From: Cyclobacteriaceae bacterium
GTDB taxonomy: Bacteria > Bacteroidota > Bacteroidia > Cytophagales > Cyclobacteriaceae
NCBI GenBank assembly: GCA_016787565.1
Contig: JAEUUG010000015.1
Coordinates: forward strand, 1-64,000
Length of the DNA stretch: 64,000 nucleotides
Reading direction: 5' to 3'
In this document: positions 43,247 through 54,000 of the stretch, piece by piece
Numbering within the stretch: position 1 is the stretch's first letter
Layout: each line of letters begins with the position of its first letter
Translations under genes and position numbers: made by a program
Notes under the pieces: model-generated
The model's database searches: none
What the model was told of the DNA's origin: nothing
What the model saw: the letters and a program-made list of their open reading frames with translations, nothing else

Positions 43247-45310
43247 TTAACGTTTTCGTGATGAAATTTCAATCAGGAGAGAAACGAAGAAGTTTCTACC
43301 CGGTCCATCAACACCGGACCCGTGGATTCGGTACGCTTCATCAAAAATATTTTGGATACCGGTATTAATCCTGAAATGTTGATGGGCATATTGAAGGCGT
43401 GTATTGAAAACCTGCCAGCCAGGTGTGCCTCCGGTAGCAATGCGCGAATCCGCCTGATCACCACTGGAAAGTCGGTCTTGCTTTGCTGCAGCCATGAATT
43501 CCAAACGCCAGGTAAAACCGTGTCGAAATTCTAAATCGGTGCCCAATCTTCCGAACAACGGTGGTATCCGGCTAAGGGGTTCATCGCGGGTTATATTTTG
43601 TCCGTGTGTATAGGTAGTATTTACAAACGCTGTCAGCCATGAACGCTGATACGCCACCTCTATTTCTAAACCCTGAATCAATGCCTCGTTAACATTTTCT
43701 TTCTGGTACACCCTGAAGCCATCGAGACTATCCTGGCCATTATGAGCGGCAGGCACGTTAGCAATCAGATCCTTTAAGCGATTTTGATACGCATACAGTT
43801 CGGCACGAAAGGATTCCGTATGCATACGCAAACCTACCTGGTATTGAAATGATTTCTCCGGTCCGAGATTGTAATTCGGAACCTCGTAACGATAATCGGC
43901 TACACCAAAACTTGAAACATCATTGATGTTGGGTGCCCGAAAACCAGTATTGGCAGAGGCAATCAAATCGAAACGCGGATTGACTTTATACACAACACCT
44001 GAATTGACTACAGTGGATTGGGGTGTTATTGAGGTCTCACCAAAAACAGGATCATCCACAGTAAGTCTGACAAGGTTGTACCGGGCACCAAGCGAAATAT
44101 GGAAGCGATTCCAATCAAACGCGTGCAACGAAAAAACAGCACCGTTTAAATAGTGTGAACCATCCGGATAAAGCCCGCGGGCTGAGGTTACTGCCTGTGT
44201 ATCCTGATTGATAACGATGGTTGTACTGCCAATGCGGTCGTGATAAAATTCTATTCCCGTAGAGACTTTCCAATGCGGAGTGATTGAAGAAATAACTTCA
44301 GCAGCCCCATGGTAGGTATCTATTTCATCGCGTTCATTTCGCAATATGGCGCTTCCGCTTCGCTGCTTTTCACGTTGTTCCAACGAGTTCAGGTATGCTA
44401 CAGTATACCGAACCGTGTTGAAAATTTTGGAATCATAAAACGATTCCAATCGAAGGTAGCCCAGGTCGCGCTGCTGCGGATTAAAATGATACCGTGAATA
44501 GCTGCCATTCGCCAGTTGATGATAAAGCGGAACATCATGTTGCACCGCATGCTGCCAGGCACCTGTCAGCAGATGCCTGCCGATGCGTGATTTGAATTTT
44601 ATATCCCAGGCCTGTTCATCATAACCCGTTTTATGGAGAGTGCCCAAATCACCACCCGCATGTAAGTCGCCAAACTGCTTGTAGGAGAACCCTCCCAGAA
44701 CAGCCATCTTTTCAGTTGCTAGCTCAACTTCAGCACGGCCTGCATATTCCATGTCGTGATTCACATAGTTGGCATACAGTCTTCCGGTAACTATTTTTTC
44801 ATCCCTGCCTGAAAACTCCGGATCGCGGAAAAATAATTGCGCGACTCCACCGATCCCATCGCTTCCATATTGTACTGAACCTTGTCCGCGCAATACTTCC
44901 ATGCGCGATAAGGTGAACATATCCACCGTATTCAAATATTGATTTGGTCCGGAACGGAATGTTGAATTATTGAACCGAATTCCATCCATCAATAACAAGG
45001 TGTGGTATCCCGTAAGGCCCCGAATAAATGGCGAACCTCCCCCATGATTTGTTTTTTGCATCCACACACCAGGCATGGCAGCCATAGCATCAGGCGTACT
45101 CAAAGGTGAGAGGCGAATAAGCTGATCCCGATTTTGCGTCACTACAGATTCTGCTACAGCATCACCGCGTAGTGCCATCCGTTGCGCAGTGACCACAACA
45201 ACTTCTTTCAACAAGATCGTACTGTCGCGAAGGGGTACCTCTTGAAAGTCTGCGAAGGCAGCCAAATTTTTCAACCACAAGAATACAAGCACCAGAAACT
45301 TACCCTGCAT
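43247..45310 (-). CDS. TonB-dependent receptor beside a phosphoesterase
   Basis: A 687-aa outer-membrane receptor without the N-terminal regulatory domain of SusC proteins. After the signal peptide comes a TonB-box region (LLKEVVVVTAQR), the plug with GGGSPFIRGLTGYHTLLLMDG and VEVLRGQGSVQYGSDGIGG-like sequence, and a barrel whose C-terminus ends NFFVSLLIEISSRKR. It starts 2 bp after the stop of the YncE/phosphoesterase fusion, so the two form an operon. The receptor probably takes up what the enzyme releases or binds, possibly a metal chelate or phosphorus compound. Confidence 0.9.
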   Translation of the reverse strand: MQGKFLVLVFLWLKNLAAFADFQEVPLRDSTILLKEVVVVTAQRMALRGDAVAESVVTQNRDQLIRLSPLSTPDAMAAMPGVWMQKTNHGGGSPFIRGLTGYHTLLLMDGIRFNNSTFRSGPNQYLNTVDMFTLSRMEVLRGQGSVQYGSDGIGGVAQLFFRDPEFSGRDEKIVTGRLYANYVNHDMEYAGRAEVELATEKMAVLGGFSYKQFGDLHAGGDLGTLHKTGYDEQAWDIKFKSRIGRHLLTGAWQHAVQHDVPLYHQLANGSYSRYHFNPQQRDLGYLRLESFYDSKIFNTVRYTVAYLNSLEQREKQRSGSAILRNERDEIDTYHGAAEVISSITPHWKVSTGIEFYHDRIGSTTIVINQDTQAVTSARGLYPDGSHYLNGAVFSLHAFDWNRFHISLGARYNLVRLTVDDPVFGETSITPQSTVVNSGVVYKVNPRFDLIASANTGFRAPNINDVSSFGVADYRYEVPNYNLGPEKSFQYQVGLRMHTESFRAELYAYQNRLKDLIANVPAAHNGQDSLDGFRVYQKENVNEALIQGLEIEVAYQRSWLTAFVNTTYTHGQNITRDEPLSRIPPLFGRLGTDLEFRHGFTWRLEFMAAAKQDRLSSGDQADSRIATGGTPGWQVFNTRLQYAHQHFRINTGIQNIFDEAYRIHGSGVDGPGRNFFVSLLIEISSRKR

Positions 45311-45312
45311 AC

Positions 45313-48105
45313 TTAATGATCTACCTCCAGTCGTTCATCGCGTTCGCGGACTTTCTTCATCTCTTCCGGATCATCAAGTTTGGGCGATGTGAGTGTTGCT
45401 TCCCAATCAAACTTTTCATCCAGCGGAGTAAGGGCCTTCTGCGGATCAAAAATTCGCGGATCGACCGGAACAGCATTGTATGGTGTAAAGTCTGGCTTTG
45501 CTGTAAAGCAATCACGCAGATCGGTGGCGCTAAAATCGTATTGATTCAAGGGCGGTATGCCCAGCACATTCCAAAACGTTTTGAAAATACTTCCGAAACT
45601 ATAATGCTGATGGCTGTTGAAGCTGCGTTTCGCATAGGGCGAAATAACCAGGAGTATGCTCCGGTGCGCATCGATGTGATCCTTGCCGCCTTGTGCATCA
45701 TCCTCTGTAACGATGATCATCATGTTTTTCCAATACGGAGTATGGCTCAGAAACTCCACTACTCTTCCCAACGCCAGGTCATTGTCGGCCATGTAACTTT
45801 GAAAAAATGGATAGCCCGCATGTGCCCGTTCACCAGCACCATGATCATTTAACAATTGAAGCGCAAGCAGGGGTGGAAGATCCTTCTTCGGATCAAGGTA
45901 ACGCTCACGAATTTCTTTCATGAATATGTCAGCCCGGTATTGATCGGGAATCGCCATGTTGTACGTAGGAAATAAACGTGATGTACGATCGTAGAGCGGA
46001 CCGGGAATCGGATAGTTTACCAGGTAACGAACACCGCCTTGTTTAAAGGTAGAGTCGGCAAAACTTCCGGCATCAAACTCAACACCAAATCCGAAGTTAT
46101 AAAATTCTTTTCCGTGACGGCCAAGATGATCCCAAAGTGAACCGTGCTGATTATAATCTTCAGGAAAGATAGCACCAGCAGCTCCGGTCATTCCAAACTT
46201 TCCCGGAGCGTTTGATTCCTCACGCTGGTTTCGTCTTCCACCGTAAGCTGCCGGGTAATGTGTTTCTAACCATTCATTCGGGTAGGTACTCGCTAACCAA
46301 CGGTGGCCATCGGCAGAAACATCAGCATCCACATAAAAATTATCACTCATGGTAAATTGATCGGCTAATGCCAGGTGATTGGGCATCACATCAGCACGAT
46401 CAACGGTCACCGTTTTTTTTCGATTGCTAAACGTTGCGTTCCTGCCAAATCGTGCCAGCGAAGAATCACCGATGCCACTTTTAACCTGTCCGTATATTTC
46501 ATCATACGTACGGTTCTCTTTCGAGATAAAGACAATGTATTTGATGGGTGACTCCCGCTCCCCTGCCAAGGCGGGAATGGGGTTATCACTCCCGGAAACC
46601 TGAATCTCTTGAAAGGAGAAGTTGTTCGCAATGACTTTTTCGGTTAGTGAAGGTAATTCTTCATCAACGGGTATATCTATAATTGAAACTGTACCCAACA
46701 TAAGCGAGCCGATGTAACTGGCGCCCGGGTGATCGAAGGGAGGCACGAAATCTTTACCACCATTTGGTCCGCTGCCGAATCCTTTCGCATTCGCGACAAT
46801 TAATTTTTTCCCATCGGGTGTCACTTTCAATTTAGAGGGAAACCATCCGGTAGGAATATGACCCATCACTTTTTGGGATGCAACATCCACAATCGCTACG
46901 GCATTAATGCCCGCTTCGGCTACATATAATCTTTTCTGATCGGGCGAAATAGCTAAACCAAATGGAATGGCGCCCTTTAAATTTCCGAGCCGTGCATCAA
47001 GTTTCAATTCAATATTGCTGATTACCGTATTCTGTTTTACATCAATCACGGAAACATTGTCGTTGTTGCCGTTGCTCACATAAACAAAATCGTTTGTGGC
47101 GACCATGGAGTTTGGACTTGATCCGCCTACGGCCGGAATACCATCAATGGCTTCACCTACCAACACACCCGTTTTAATTTTTGCCGTCACTGTAGCTTTC
47201 GGCTGACTGACATCAATACTCCAAACCGAAAATGACTCCGGAGCATTCGGATCACCCAAACCTGCTACTTCAATAGAATCATTTTTGATACCTTCCTTCA
47301 TCTCGTCTGATCCATATGCATAAGCCGGAAACTTCAAAGCCGTTTCCTTTAATCTCTTTTTATTCAACGACTTGATATAACTGTATTCAAACATACCGAC
47401 ATTGGCTACATATACCGTCTTCTCATCCGGTGAGAGTGCAATACCAAAAGGATATCGGCCTGTCTCAACATTTTGAATCACCTGACTTTTCTTTGTATCA
47501 ATCACCACCAACCGAAAACCAATCTGGTCAACGGCATACAGAATTTTTCCATCTGCACTGAGTACCATATCACCGATATAGCCATCGCTATAATCGGAAT
47601 CATCAAATGATGTATTGCACTTTATTTCATTCAGCTTCTTTCCGGTATTGATATCAAATACATAAATTTTATTTTGCTGACCACCGGCAACGTAAACTTT
47701 CTGATTATCGGGTGACACGGCCAGCCCCATAAACACAGCTTCGAGTAAGCCCTCTCCTTCTTTAATGCCTTCAGGTATTTGTCTGACAACAGGATTCTGC
47801 TCATCATACTGCTGAATAATGGAAATCGAAAAAGGACCGGTTCCTGAATTCGCGGTAACAATTGTCTTTCCATCCGGACTCAGCACAAGTCCAAAAGGAT
47901 GGGGCGCTACAGTGATTTGTTTGCCTTGTGGAGTAATAAGCCTTCCATTTGGAATAACTGTAGTACCGGATTTGTCAATTTTAGTAAACTGATGACCGGC
48001 TGGTGCCGATGCAATCCAAACCTTTTTTTCATCGACAGATTTTCGCGGAGTGCAGGAGGTGATCAGCAGTGTGAGGATAAAAAAAGAAAAGCAGATGATA
48101 CGCAT
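45313..48105 (-). CDS. YncE beta-propeller / phosphoesterase (AcpA-type) fusion lipoprotein
   Basis: A 930-aa protein. Start 48105 gives a lipoprotein signal (FFILTLLITSC). Residues about 40-450 form a YVTN/YncE seven-bladed propeller (HPFGLVLSPDGKTIVTANSG, GLAVSPDNQKVYVAGG, FGIALSPDEKTVYVANVG, PFGLAISPDQKRLYVAEAG). Residues about 530-900 are a phosphoesterase of the alkaline phosphatase superfamily (PF04185 type), seen in YIVFISKENRTYDEIYGQV, MPNHLALADQFTMSDNFY and IIVTEDDAQGGKDHIDAHRS. Such enzymes include phospholipase C and acid phosphatase AcpA. It is probably anchored outside the cytoplasm and heads an operon with the TonB receptor. Confidence 0.9.
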   Translation of the reverse strand: MRIICFSFFILTLLITSCTPRKSVDEKKVWIASAPAGHQFTKIDKSGTTVIPNGRLITPQGKQITVAPHPFGLVLSPDGKTIVTANSGTGPFSISIIQQYDEQNPVVRQIPEGIKEGEGLLEAVFMGLAVSPDNQKVYVAGGQQNKIYVFDINTGKKLNEIKCNTSFDDSDYSDGYIGDMVLSADGKILYAVDQIGFRLVVIDTKKSQVIQNVETGRYPFGIALSPDEKTVYVANVGMFEYSYIKSLNKKRLKETALKFPAYAYGSDEMKEGIKNDSIEVAGLGDPNAPESFSVWSIDVSQPKATVTAKIKTGVLVGEAIDGIPAVGGSSPNSMVATNDFVYVSNGNNDNVSVIDVKQNTVISNIELKLDARLGNLKGAIPFGLAISPDQKRLYVAEAGINAVAIVDVASQKVMGHIPTGWFPSKLKVTPDGKKLIVANAKGFGSGPNGGKDFVPPFDHPGASYIGSLMLGTVSIIDIPVDEELPSLTEKVIANNFSFQEIQVSGSDNPIPALAGERESPIKYIVFISKENRTYDEIYGQVKSGIGDSSLARFGRNATFSNRKKTVTVDRADVMPNHLALADQFTMSDNFYVDADVSADGHRWLASTYPNEWLETHYPAAYGGRRNQREESNAPGKFGMTGAAGAIFPEDYNQHGSLWDHLGRHGKEFYNFGFGVEFDAGSFADSTFKQGGVRYLVNYPIPGPLYDRTSRLFPTYNMAIPDQYRADIFMKEIRERYLDPKKDLPPLLALQLLNDHGAGERAHAGYPFFQSYMADNDLALGRVVEFLSHTPYWKNMMIIVTEDDAQGGKDHIDAHRSILLVISPYAKRSFNSHQHYSFGSIFKTFWNVLGIPPLNQYDFSATDLRDCFTAKPDFTPYNAVPVDPRIFDPQKALTPLDEKFDWEATLTSPKLDDPEEMKKVRERDERLEVDH

Positions 48106-48192
48106 GGTTGTGGTTTGTTTGGAATGGTCAAGATCGCTATGATCAGGGGTAAGAGCAAGGAAATATTCAGATGATGCTATGAGATTAGCAGT

Positions 48193-48323
48193 CATCTCAA
48201 AAACAGTACGTCATTGCGATCCCGATGATGATCGGGAGAAGCAATCCCCAGTTCTGAGGCATGAAGCGCGATTGCCTCGGTTGTTCCTTCCCTTGCAATG
48301 ACGATAACATTATTTTTGAGATG
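48193..48323. repeat. 131-bp palindromic element (REP/MITE-like)
   Basis: Ends CATCTCAAAAA (48193-48203) and TTTTTGAGATG (48313-48323) are perfect inverted repeats. Inside them CGTCATTGC (48209-48217) pairs with GCAATGACG (48295-48303), and a central GATCCCGATGATGATCGGGA hairpin follows. The gene-free interval between the phosphoesterase and the NPP-like gene is largely filled by it. A decayed relative lies at 55341-55400. Confidence 0.85.
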
Positions 48324-48331
48324 GCTTCCCA

Positions 48332-49417
48332 TTATTTCGCCTCTGTTTTTAGTACAGGTAAACTATCCGTGATCGTTTGATCAGACGGGAATTTGTACCC
48401 CAAAAAAGAAGCAAGCGTTTGCGCTACCTGTCGCTGATAAAACTGGCCTTCTTGTTTTACTTCACCCTTAGGATCAGTATCCGGACCAAGCACAGCAAAC
48501 CATATCTGATCTGCCTCTGCAATTCTCTTTCCATGATGTTTCCAATCCTCGGCATTGGTCCCACGACCGTGATCGGTGGTGATCAGCAAGGTGGTTTTAT
48601 TCTTATAAAAGGTATCCGCCTGAAGGTAATCCCACAATTCAGCAATAAACCGATCAGTATAATGCGCTGCATTCAGATACGCGCCATACTCCCCGTGGTG
48701 GGCGAAGTCGTCCGTCTCATCAAAGGCAAAGTACATCACACGCGGCTTGTTCTTCTTCATGTATTCAAGTCCGTAATAAAACGTGAAGGCATCCAGCCGA
48801 ACATCGCCCAACGGGTTAGGCAGCGACTGAACCAACAGGTTCATCATTTTCTCGCGTTCATTTAACGTGTTGCCCGTTACCGGATTCCAGCCTGTGCTAA
48901 CATAAACACCGCTGCGCTTGTCGTTAATAATGTGTGGAAAAACGTCCCACGAAGAAAATGCTGCCACCTTGCCTTTATACGCGGGTTGTTTGTTCAAAAA
49001 CTCCAACACGTTTGTATTGGGATTATAGGTTTTATCGTTGCTGTTAATGCGTTCATCATCTGCTTTACCGGTAAGAATTTCATTGTAACCGGGATACGAA
49101 AACCACATTTGATTGGTCACGTTAACCTTTGAACCAACCTCCCGATTACCCAGTAGCTGACCTTTTGTAGCAATGGTATTCCAGAAAAAGGGAAGAAGTG
49201 CTTTCCTTCTTTCCACCAAATCATTGCGCCAGTATTTTTCTTTCAGCTGAGGATCTTTCAATTCTTTTTGCTGACGCATGAAAGCGGAGTCAGCACCCTG
49301 AAATAATTCCAGCCAACGCAAACCATCGAGTGTGATGAGCACAACATTTTCAGTTTTGCGCTGGGCAAAGCAAAAAGATGTGATCAATAAAAATAGTACC
49401 AGTATACCTTTGTTCAT
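48332..49417 (-). CDS. Alkaline phosphatase-superfamily (NPP/phosphonoacetate-hydrolase-like) protein
   Basis: A 361-aa exported protein (signal MNKGILVLFLLITSFCFA). It has the superfamily pattern of two-metal phosphodiesterases/phosphonate hydrolases: VLITLDGLRWLELFQGAD (first metal Asp), FSYPGYNEILTG in the nucleophile region (Ser replacing the usual Thr of TFPN), FDETDDFAHHGEYG (Asp and His ligands) and ITTDHGRGTNAEDWKHHG (Asp-His pair and second His). The superfamily contains phosphatases, NPPs, sulfatases and phosphonoacetate hydrolase, so the substrate is open. It follows the SusD gene on the same strand but behind a terminator. Confidence 0.82.
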   Translation of the reverse strand: MNKGILVLFLLITSFCFAQRKTENVVLITLDGLRWLELFQGADSAFMRQQKELKDPQLKEKYWRNDLVERRKALLPFFWNTIATKGQLLGNREVGSKVNVTNQMWFSYPGYNEILTGKADDERINSNDKTYNPNTNVLEFLNKQPAYKGKVAAFSSWDVFPHIINDKRSGVYVSTGWNPVTGNTLNEREKMMNLLVQSLPNPLGDVRLDAFTFYYGLEYMKKNKPRVMYFAFDETDDFAHHGEYGAYLNAAHYTDRFIAELWDYLQADTFYKNKTTLLITTDHGRGTNAEDWKHHGKRIAEADQIWFAVLGPDTDPKGEVKQEGQFYQRQVAQTLASFLGYKFPSDQTITDSLPVLKTEAK

Positions 49418-49440
49418 AAATTGGATTAATTACAGTTTCA

Positions 49441-49474
49441 GAAAAAGAAACACCCGAAGTTTCCCCCGGGTGTT
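49441..49474 (-). terminator. Terminator of the second SusCD pair
   Basis: AACACCCG (49449-49456) pairs with CGGGTGTT (49467-49474). On the minus strand the stem is followed by TTTCTTTTTC. It lies 15 bases after the SusD stop and before the NPP-like gene, which therefore depends on read-through or its own promoter. Confidence 0.75.
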
Positions 49475-49489
49475 CCCAACCATGTATAC

Positions 49490-51049
49490 TTATTGATTAA
49501 TCCACAACTCATTGTCCAGATCATCACCAGCAGATCCAAACTGGCGCTGCACAGCTGAGCTATAATTATCCGGATTATTTACGGTTTCAGACAATGGATA
49601 TAACCATCTTTTCGGAATCACACCACCATTGCCAGTACCCGGACCAGTATGGAAAGCGGGCACACCGGTTCTGCGGAAATTGAAGTAAGCTTCATGACCC
49701 GAAATCTGAAAGAATGCAAGGTATTTTTGAGTCAATATCTGGTTTAAGCCACTTACATTATTTCCGGCATACGCAACAGCGGGTTGGGTAAGGTAATTGG
49801 TAACGGAAGGTGTGTATGATCCAATTACTTCATCGTTATCCTGTTCAGTAATTGAAATAGCAACACCATCTTTAATCCCGTAAAAATCCATCGAAGCCTT
49901 GATTCCATTAGTGTAATAGGTCTCAGCATTACCAGTAGCCCATCCGCGGTTGATAGCTTCAGCAATGTTAAAACACAATTCAGCATAGCCTAACTGTACA
50001 CCGGGTTCAGGACCAGCAAACGTTGTATAGTAACGCTTTTGGTTAGCGTATGAGTATTGGCCATTACCAGCTTTGAAGGTCATGTCATCCAATGCTTCAC
50101 CAGACGGAGCACCTACATAAGCAGCAAAATCATCGGGCTCAATACCACCGGCAAGTTTTGCCTTGGCGGGATTACAGGTAACAAATACACGGGGGTCATT
50201 TAAATCCGTAAGACCTTTTACATAGGTCTGCGCCATGTTATACCGTCCTTTATCAAACCCACGGTTACCCGGATTGGTGGGATATAAATTCACCGATGCA
50301 TTGAACACGTACTGCATGTTATCGCTCAGGCTACTCATTACCGGAAATTGTGCGGGGTTATCCAATACCTGTTTGAAGCGAGCCTTCACGTTCAAATCGG
50401 TATCAGCTTCTTTTTTACTCAGACTGATCAGCACACGGAGTTTAAATGTATTCACCGCCTTTCTCCATTTCGTCAAATCATTGTTGAAATAAAAATCTCC
50501 GGCAAGGGTAAGGTTATTGGCTGCAATCAGCTGACCGAGTTCCGTATTCGCTTCGTCAAGCCAGTTTAACACCTGAAGGTAAACTGCTTTTTGTGTGTCG
50601 TATCCAGGTGCTTCATTATCCAACCCCTGAAGCGCTTCAGCAAGCGGAACATCACCCACACGCTGCGACATGCGCACATAGAAATAGGCCTTCAGAAATT
50701 TACCAATGGAGGAGTACGGATTCACATCCGCTGCACCGGAACGCTTTGCCTCTTCTTCCATTTTTTGAATATTCTTCAAGGTCATAAAGTTGAGTGAAGC
50801 CGAAGCCCAATACTCATTGGTTCCGTAGTAGTTATAGTTGCAGCACCAAAACTGATTTTGGCGATGCTCAAGGCTCCACGGCCGTTCTGTTAAATCATTC
50901 AATACACCATTGAGTACCAGCGAAGCCGGAGCTGTACTGGGGCGGTTTGGATTTTGCTCCAGTTCGCCAAAATCCTGACATGCGGTTACGATAACCAGCA
51001 TAAACAGTGTGATAAGAAAATAGGTATAGCGTGTCATAGCTGTATTCAT
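49490..51049 (-). CDS. SusD/RagB-family lipoprotein (locus 2, phosphonate region)
   Basis: A 519-aa outer-membrane lipoprotein, lipobox IVTAC, mature start QDFGELEQNPNRPS, then FYVRMSQRVGDVPLAEALQG and the C-terminal YFNFRRTGVPAFHTGPG block of SusD-like_2 proteins. It should form the lid on the SusC channel and select the ligand. Start may be 51049 or Met5 at 51037; the former abuts the SusC stop without a gap. The family is best known for glycans, but no glycoside hydrolase lies within 10 kb; neighbours are phosphonate and phosphate enzymes. Confidence 0.93.
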   Translation of the reverse strand: MNTAMTRYTYFLITLFMLVIVTACQDFGELEQNPNRPSTAPASLVLNGVLNDLTERPWSLEHRQNQFWCCNYNYYGTNEYWASASLNFMTLKNIQKMEEEAKRSGAADVNPYSSIGKFLKAYFYVRMSQRVGDVPLAEALQGLDNEAPGYDTQKAVYLQVLNWLDEANTELGQLIAANNLTLAGDFYFNNDLTKWRKAVNTFKLRVLISLSKKEADTDLNVKARFKQVLDNPAQFPVMSSLSDNMQYVFNASVNLYPTNPGNRGFDKGRYNMAQTYVKGLTDLNDPRVFVTCNPAKAKLAGGIEPDDFAAYVGAPSGEALDDMTFKAGNGQYSYANQKRYYTTFAGPEPGVQLGYAELCFNIAEAINRGWATGNAETYYTNGIKASMDFYGIKDGVAISITEQDNDEVIGSYTPSVTNYLTQPAVAYAGNNVSGLNQILTQKYLAFFQISGHEAYFNFRRTGVPAFHTGPGTGNGGVIPKRWLYPLSETVNNPDNYSSAVQRQFGSAGDDLDNELWINQ

Positions 51050-54000
51050 TTAGAAAGTAATGTTAAGATTAACACCATATCGTCTGAGCGTAGGTGTTTG
51101 GAGTCCGGAACCGGTTGCACCGTAGTTAGCATATTGCTCAATGTCAATATCCTTTTTCTCAGCAAAGTAGAGCAGGTTGCGACCGATAAAAGAAACGCTG
51201 GCGCGCTTCATAAATGTTCTCTCCAAAACACCGGCAGGAACATTGTAGGTTAGCACCACTTCGCGAAGCTTCGCATACGAACGGCTCATGATGTTGCTCT
51301 CATTCGTGTTGTAGTAGCGGCTGATCCAGTCTTGCAAAAAGGTAGCGTTTGTATTGGGTGCAAAGGTCAGTTCACCAGCATTCGTAATGTTTCCTTCGCG
51401 GTCAATGGTAGGTGTACCACTGGTTACCACAACACCGGGACCAACCCATGACTTCACACCGAGGTAATCCTGGTAACGCGCTTCTCCCATTTCTCCCTGA
51501 ACAGTTTCGATGTGCCGGCCACCGCGGAATGTTTGCTGTTGAACATAATTGGCAATGACTCCACCTACGCGACCGTCAAACTGGAAGCTGAGACCAAAAT
51601 TCTTATACGAGAATTTGTTGTTGATACCCCATGACCAATCCGGATTCGTGTACCCTAAAAATCTGCGGGCATTTCCATTCAAAGAAGTCAATGGAATCGG
51701 ACGGCCATCGGCCGTGTTCACCATTTGTCCATCCGCAGTTTTAACAATGGCCGAACCCCAGAATTGATCGATGCGTTCACCTACCTGACGGAAAGCATCC
51801 AGGTTTTGATTATCGCCATAAATCTCTTCAATATATTCTTTGTACGTTGACCAGTTCACCAGTACATCCCATTTCAATCCGTCATTATTCGAAACCGGAC
51901 TGGCATTCAATACAACTTCCCAACCTTTACGCTTGGTCTTCACACCATTCACCAATGCGGTGGTGTAACCCGAAGCTTCGGAAATAGGAAGGTTGTAGAT
52001 ACCGGGGCCATCCACACTTTCAAAGTAAGCAACATCCACACCTACACGATTGCTGAGGAACTTTGCTTCCAAACCTGTTTCCCACGATGCACTGGCGCTT
52101 GGCTCCAGATTAGGATTGGTAATGGTGTTCGTGTAATACGCAGCTGGTTGATTGTTGTACTGCAAGGAGGTACTGTACACGGGCGCATTCACATAGGTTG
52201 GTCCGTCATACGGTGACGTATACGTAGAACCATACCCGAGTGGGTTACCCGTTAACGATACAGAAGGAATAGGACCAATGATCGATGATGTTAACGCACC
52301 GCTCACTTTTGCAAAGGATCCGCGAACATTCAAATACGAAATAGCTGCTGGCAATTCCAGGGCTTCCGAAAGCAATGCACTCAACGAAACAGAAGGATAG
52401 AAATACTGATTATTCTTTTCCGGCAAGGTTGAGTGTTGATCAGTACGACCGGTAACGGATAAGTTCAGAAAATCGCGGAACGATAAATCGGCATAACCAT
52501 ACCAGCTTAACACTTGCATCGGTGCTTCGTAATTAAACGCTTTAACAGGATTTAGTGAGTTAGCCAGGTTATACCAGCCTGGTACGTTCAAATAATCTGT
52601 TGTGGTATAACTTGACCGGTAGCTGAACGAACGCAGGTTTCCACCAAAGGAAGCATTCAGTTTGAAATCATCTGAAAGATCTTTTTTGAAATTTAACATG
52701 AAGTCTGTGTTGTTTTCAAAAAGCGTGCGCTTGTCTTCGCGGTAATCGCCTTTCGCCTGCTCCCGGCCATACGTTGTTCCGGAGTAAGGGAATTTCTCGG
52801 TACGAATCAAATCGTACGAATTGATTTGCGTACGACCAACAACTTCAAGCCAATCGGTCATCTGCCACTTGAGCAACATGTATCCGTAAACGTCTTTTTT
52901 ATTGTGACCACGGAGCCATTCATAAGCAGAGAACCACGGGTTGTTGTAACGGGTATAGTCTGCATAGATTTGCTGAATACCTTCTTTACCTTCTTGCCAG
53001 TAATCCTTCATTTCATCCATACTCCAGTCAGCACCGCCCCACAAAATCACATTGTAGATCAAACTATTTGGCCCATAGGTAACATCCGGAATATTATCGG
53101 TGTACTGATAATTATAGTTGATGTTGGTTTCAAACCGAACCTTCGATGAAAGATCAACGCCAGCAGTAATGTTAAAATTATTGCTGTTCAGTTGCGTGTT
53201 GGGAACAATACCCTGTTGGTAGTTATACGATGTTGAAAAACGCAAATCGTAGTTTTCGCCACTGGCCGAAACAGCAATATTATTGGATGTTAGAAATCCG
53301 GGACGCAGAAACCGCTGTAAGTTATCCTTTCCACGGGCCGTCCACGGTGTAGGAATAATGTTTCCGGTATAGGTTGTTCCACTGGGAAATACAGTAGTAT
53401 AATCATTATTAGGATCAACCACACCGTCATACTGCGGGATCAACTGTCCTTCAAATTTTGGTCCCCAGATATCATAATCCGAATCGTAGAGGCCACCACC
53501 TTTACCATCGCCAAAAGCATATCGGCCATGATCACCAGGGCCATATTCATCCTGAACTTTCGGAATGGCAAGAAAACCATCTTCTATAGTATTGGAAGAA
53601 TTAAATTCTACAGAAAAACCACGCTTATCTTTTGAGCCGCGTTTGGTTGTAATCTGAATGGCGCCATTTTGTCCACGCGAACCATACAAAGCAGAGGCGG
53701 CCGGTCCTTTCAACACGGTATAGCTTTCAATATCATCAGGACTGATGTTCCATGTGTCGGATTGAATGGGTACACCGTCAACCACAAAAAGCGGAGAACG
53801 TCCGCGCAACAATAAATCCGGGCGACCTAACAATTCAGGAGAAGCTGCCACGGTTAACCCGGCAACTTTACCAGCCAGGTTATTGATAGGATTCGGATCA
53901 CGCGCCTTTAAGAGGTCATCTCCTTTAACATCCTGCACAGCATAACCTAACTTGGATTTATCTTTCTGAATACCCAACGCGGTTACAACCACTTCTGATA

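Noticed and set aside
48332..49417. Calling the NPP-like protein a phosphonoacetate hydrolase (PhnA)
   Set aside because: The superfamily motifs fit but the nucleophile region (SYPGYNEIL) and the short length do not single out PhnA; phosphatase or diesterase activity is equally possible.
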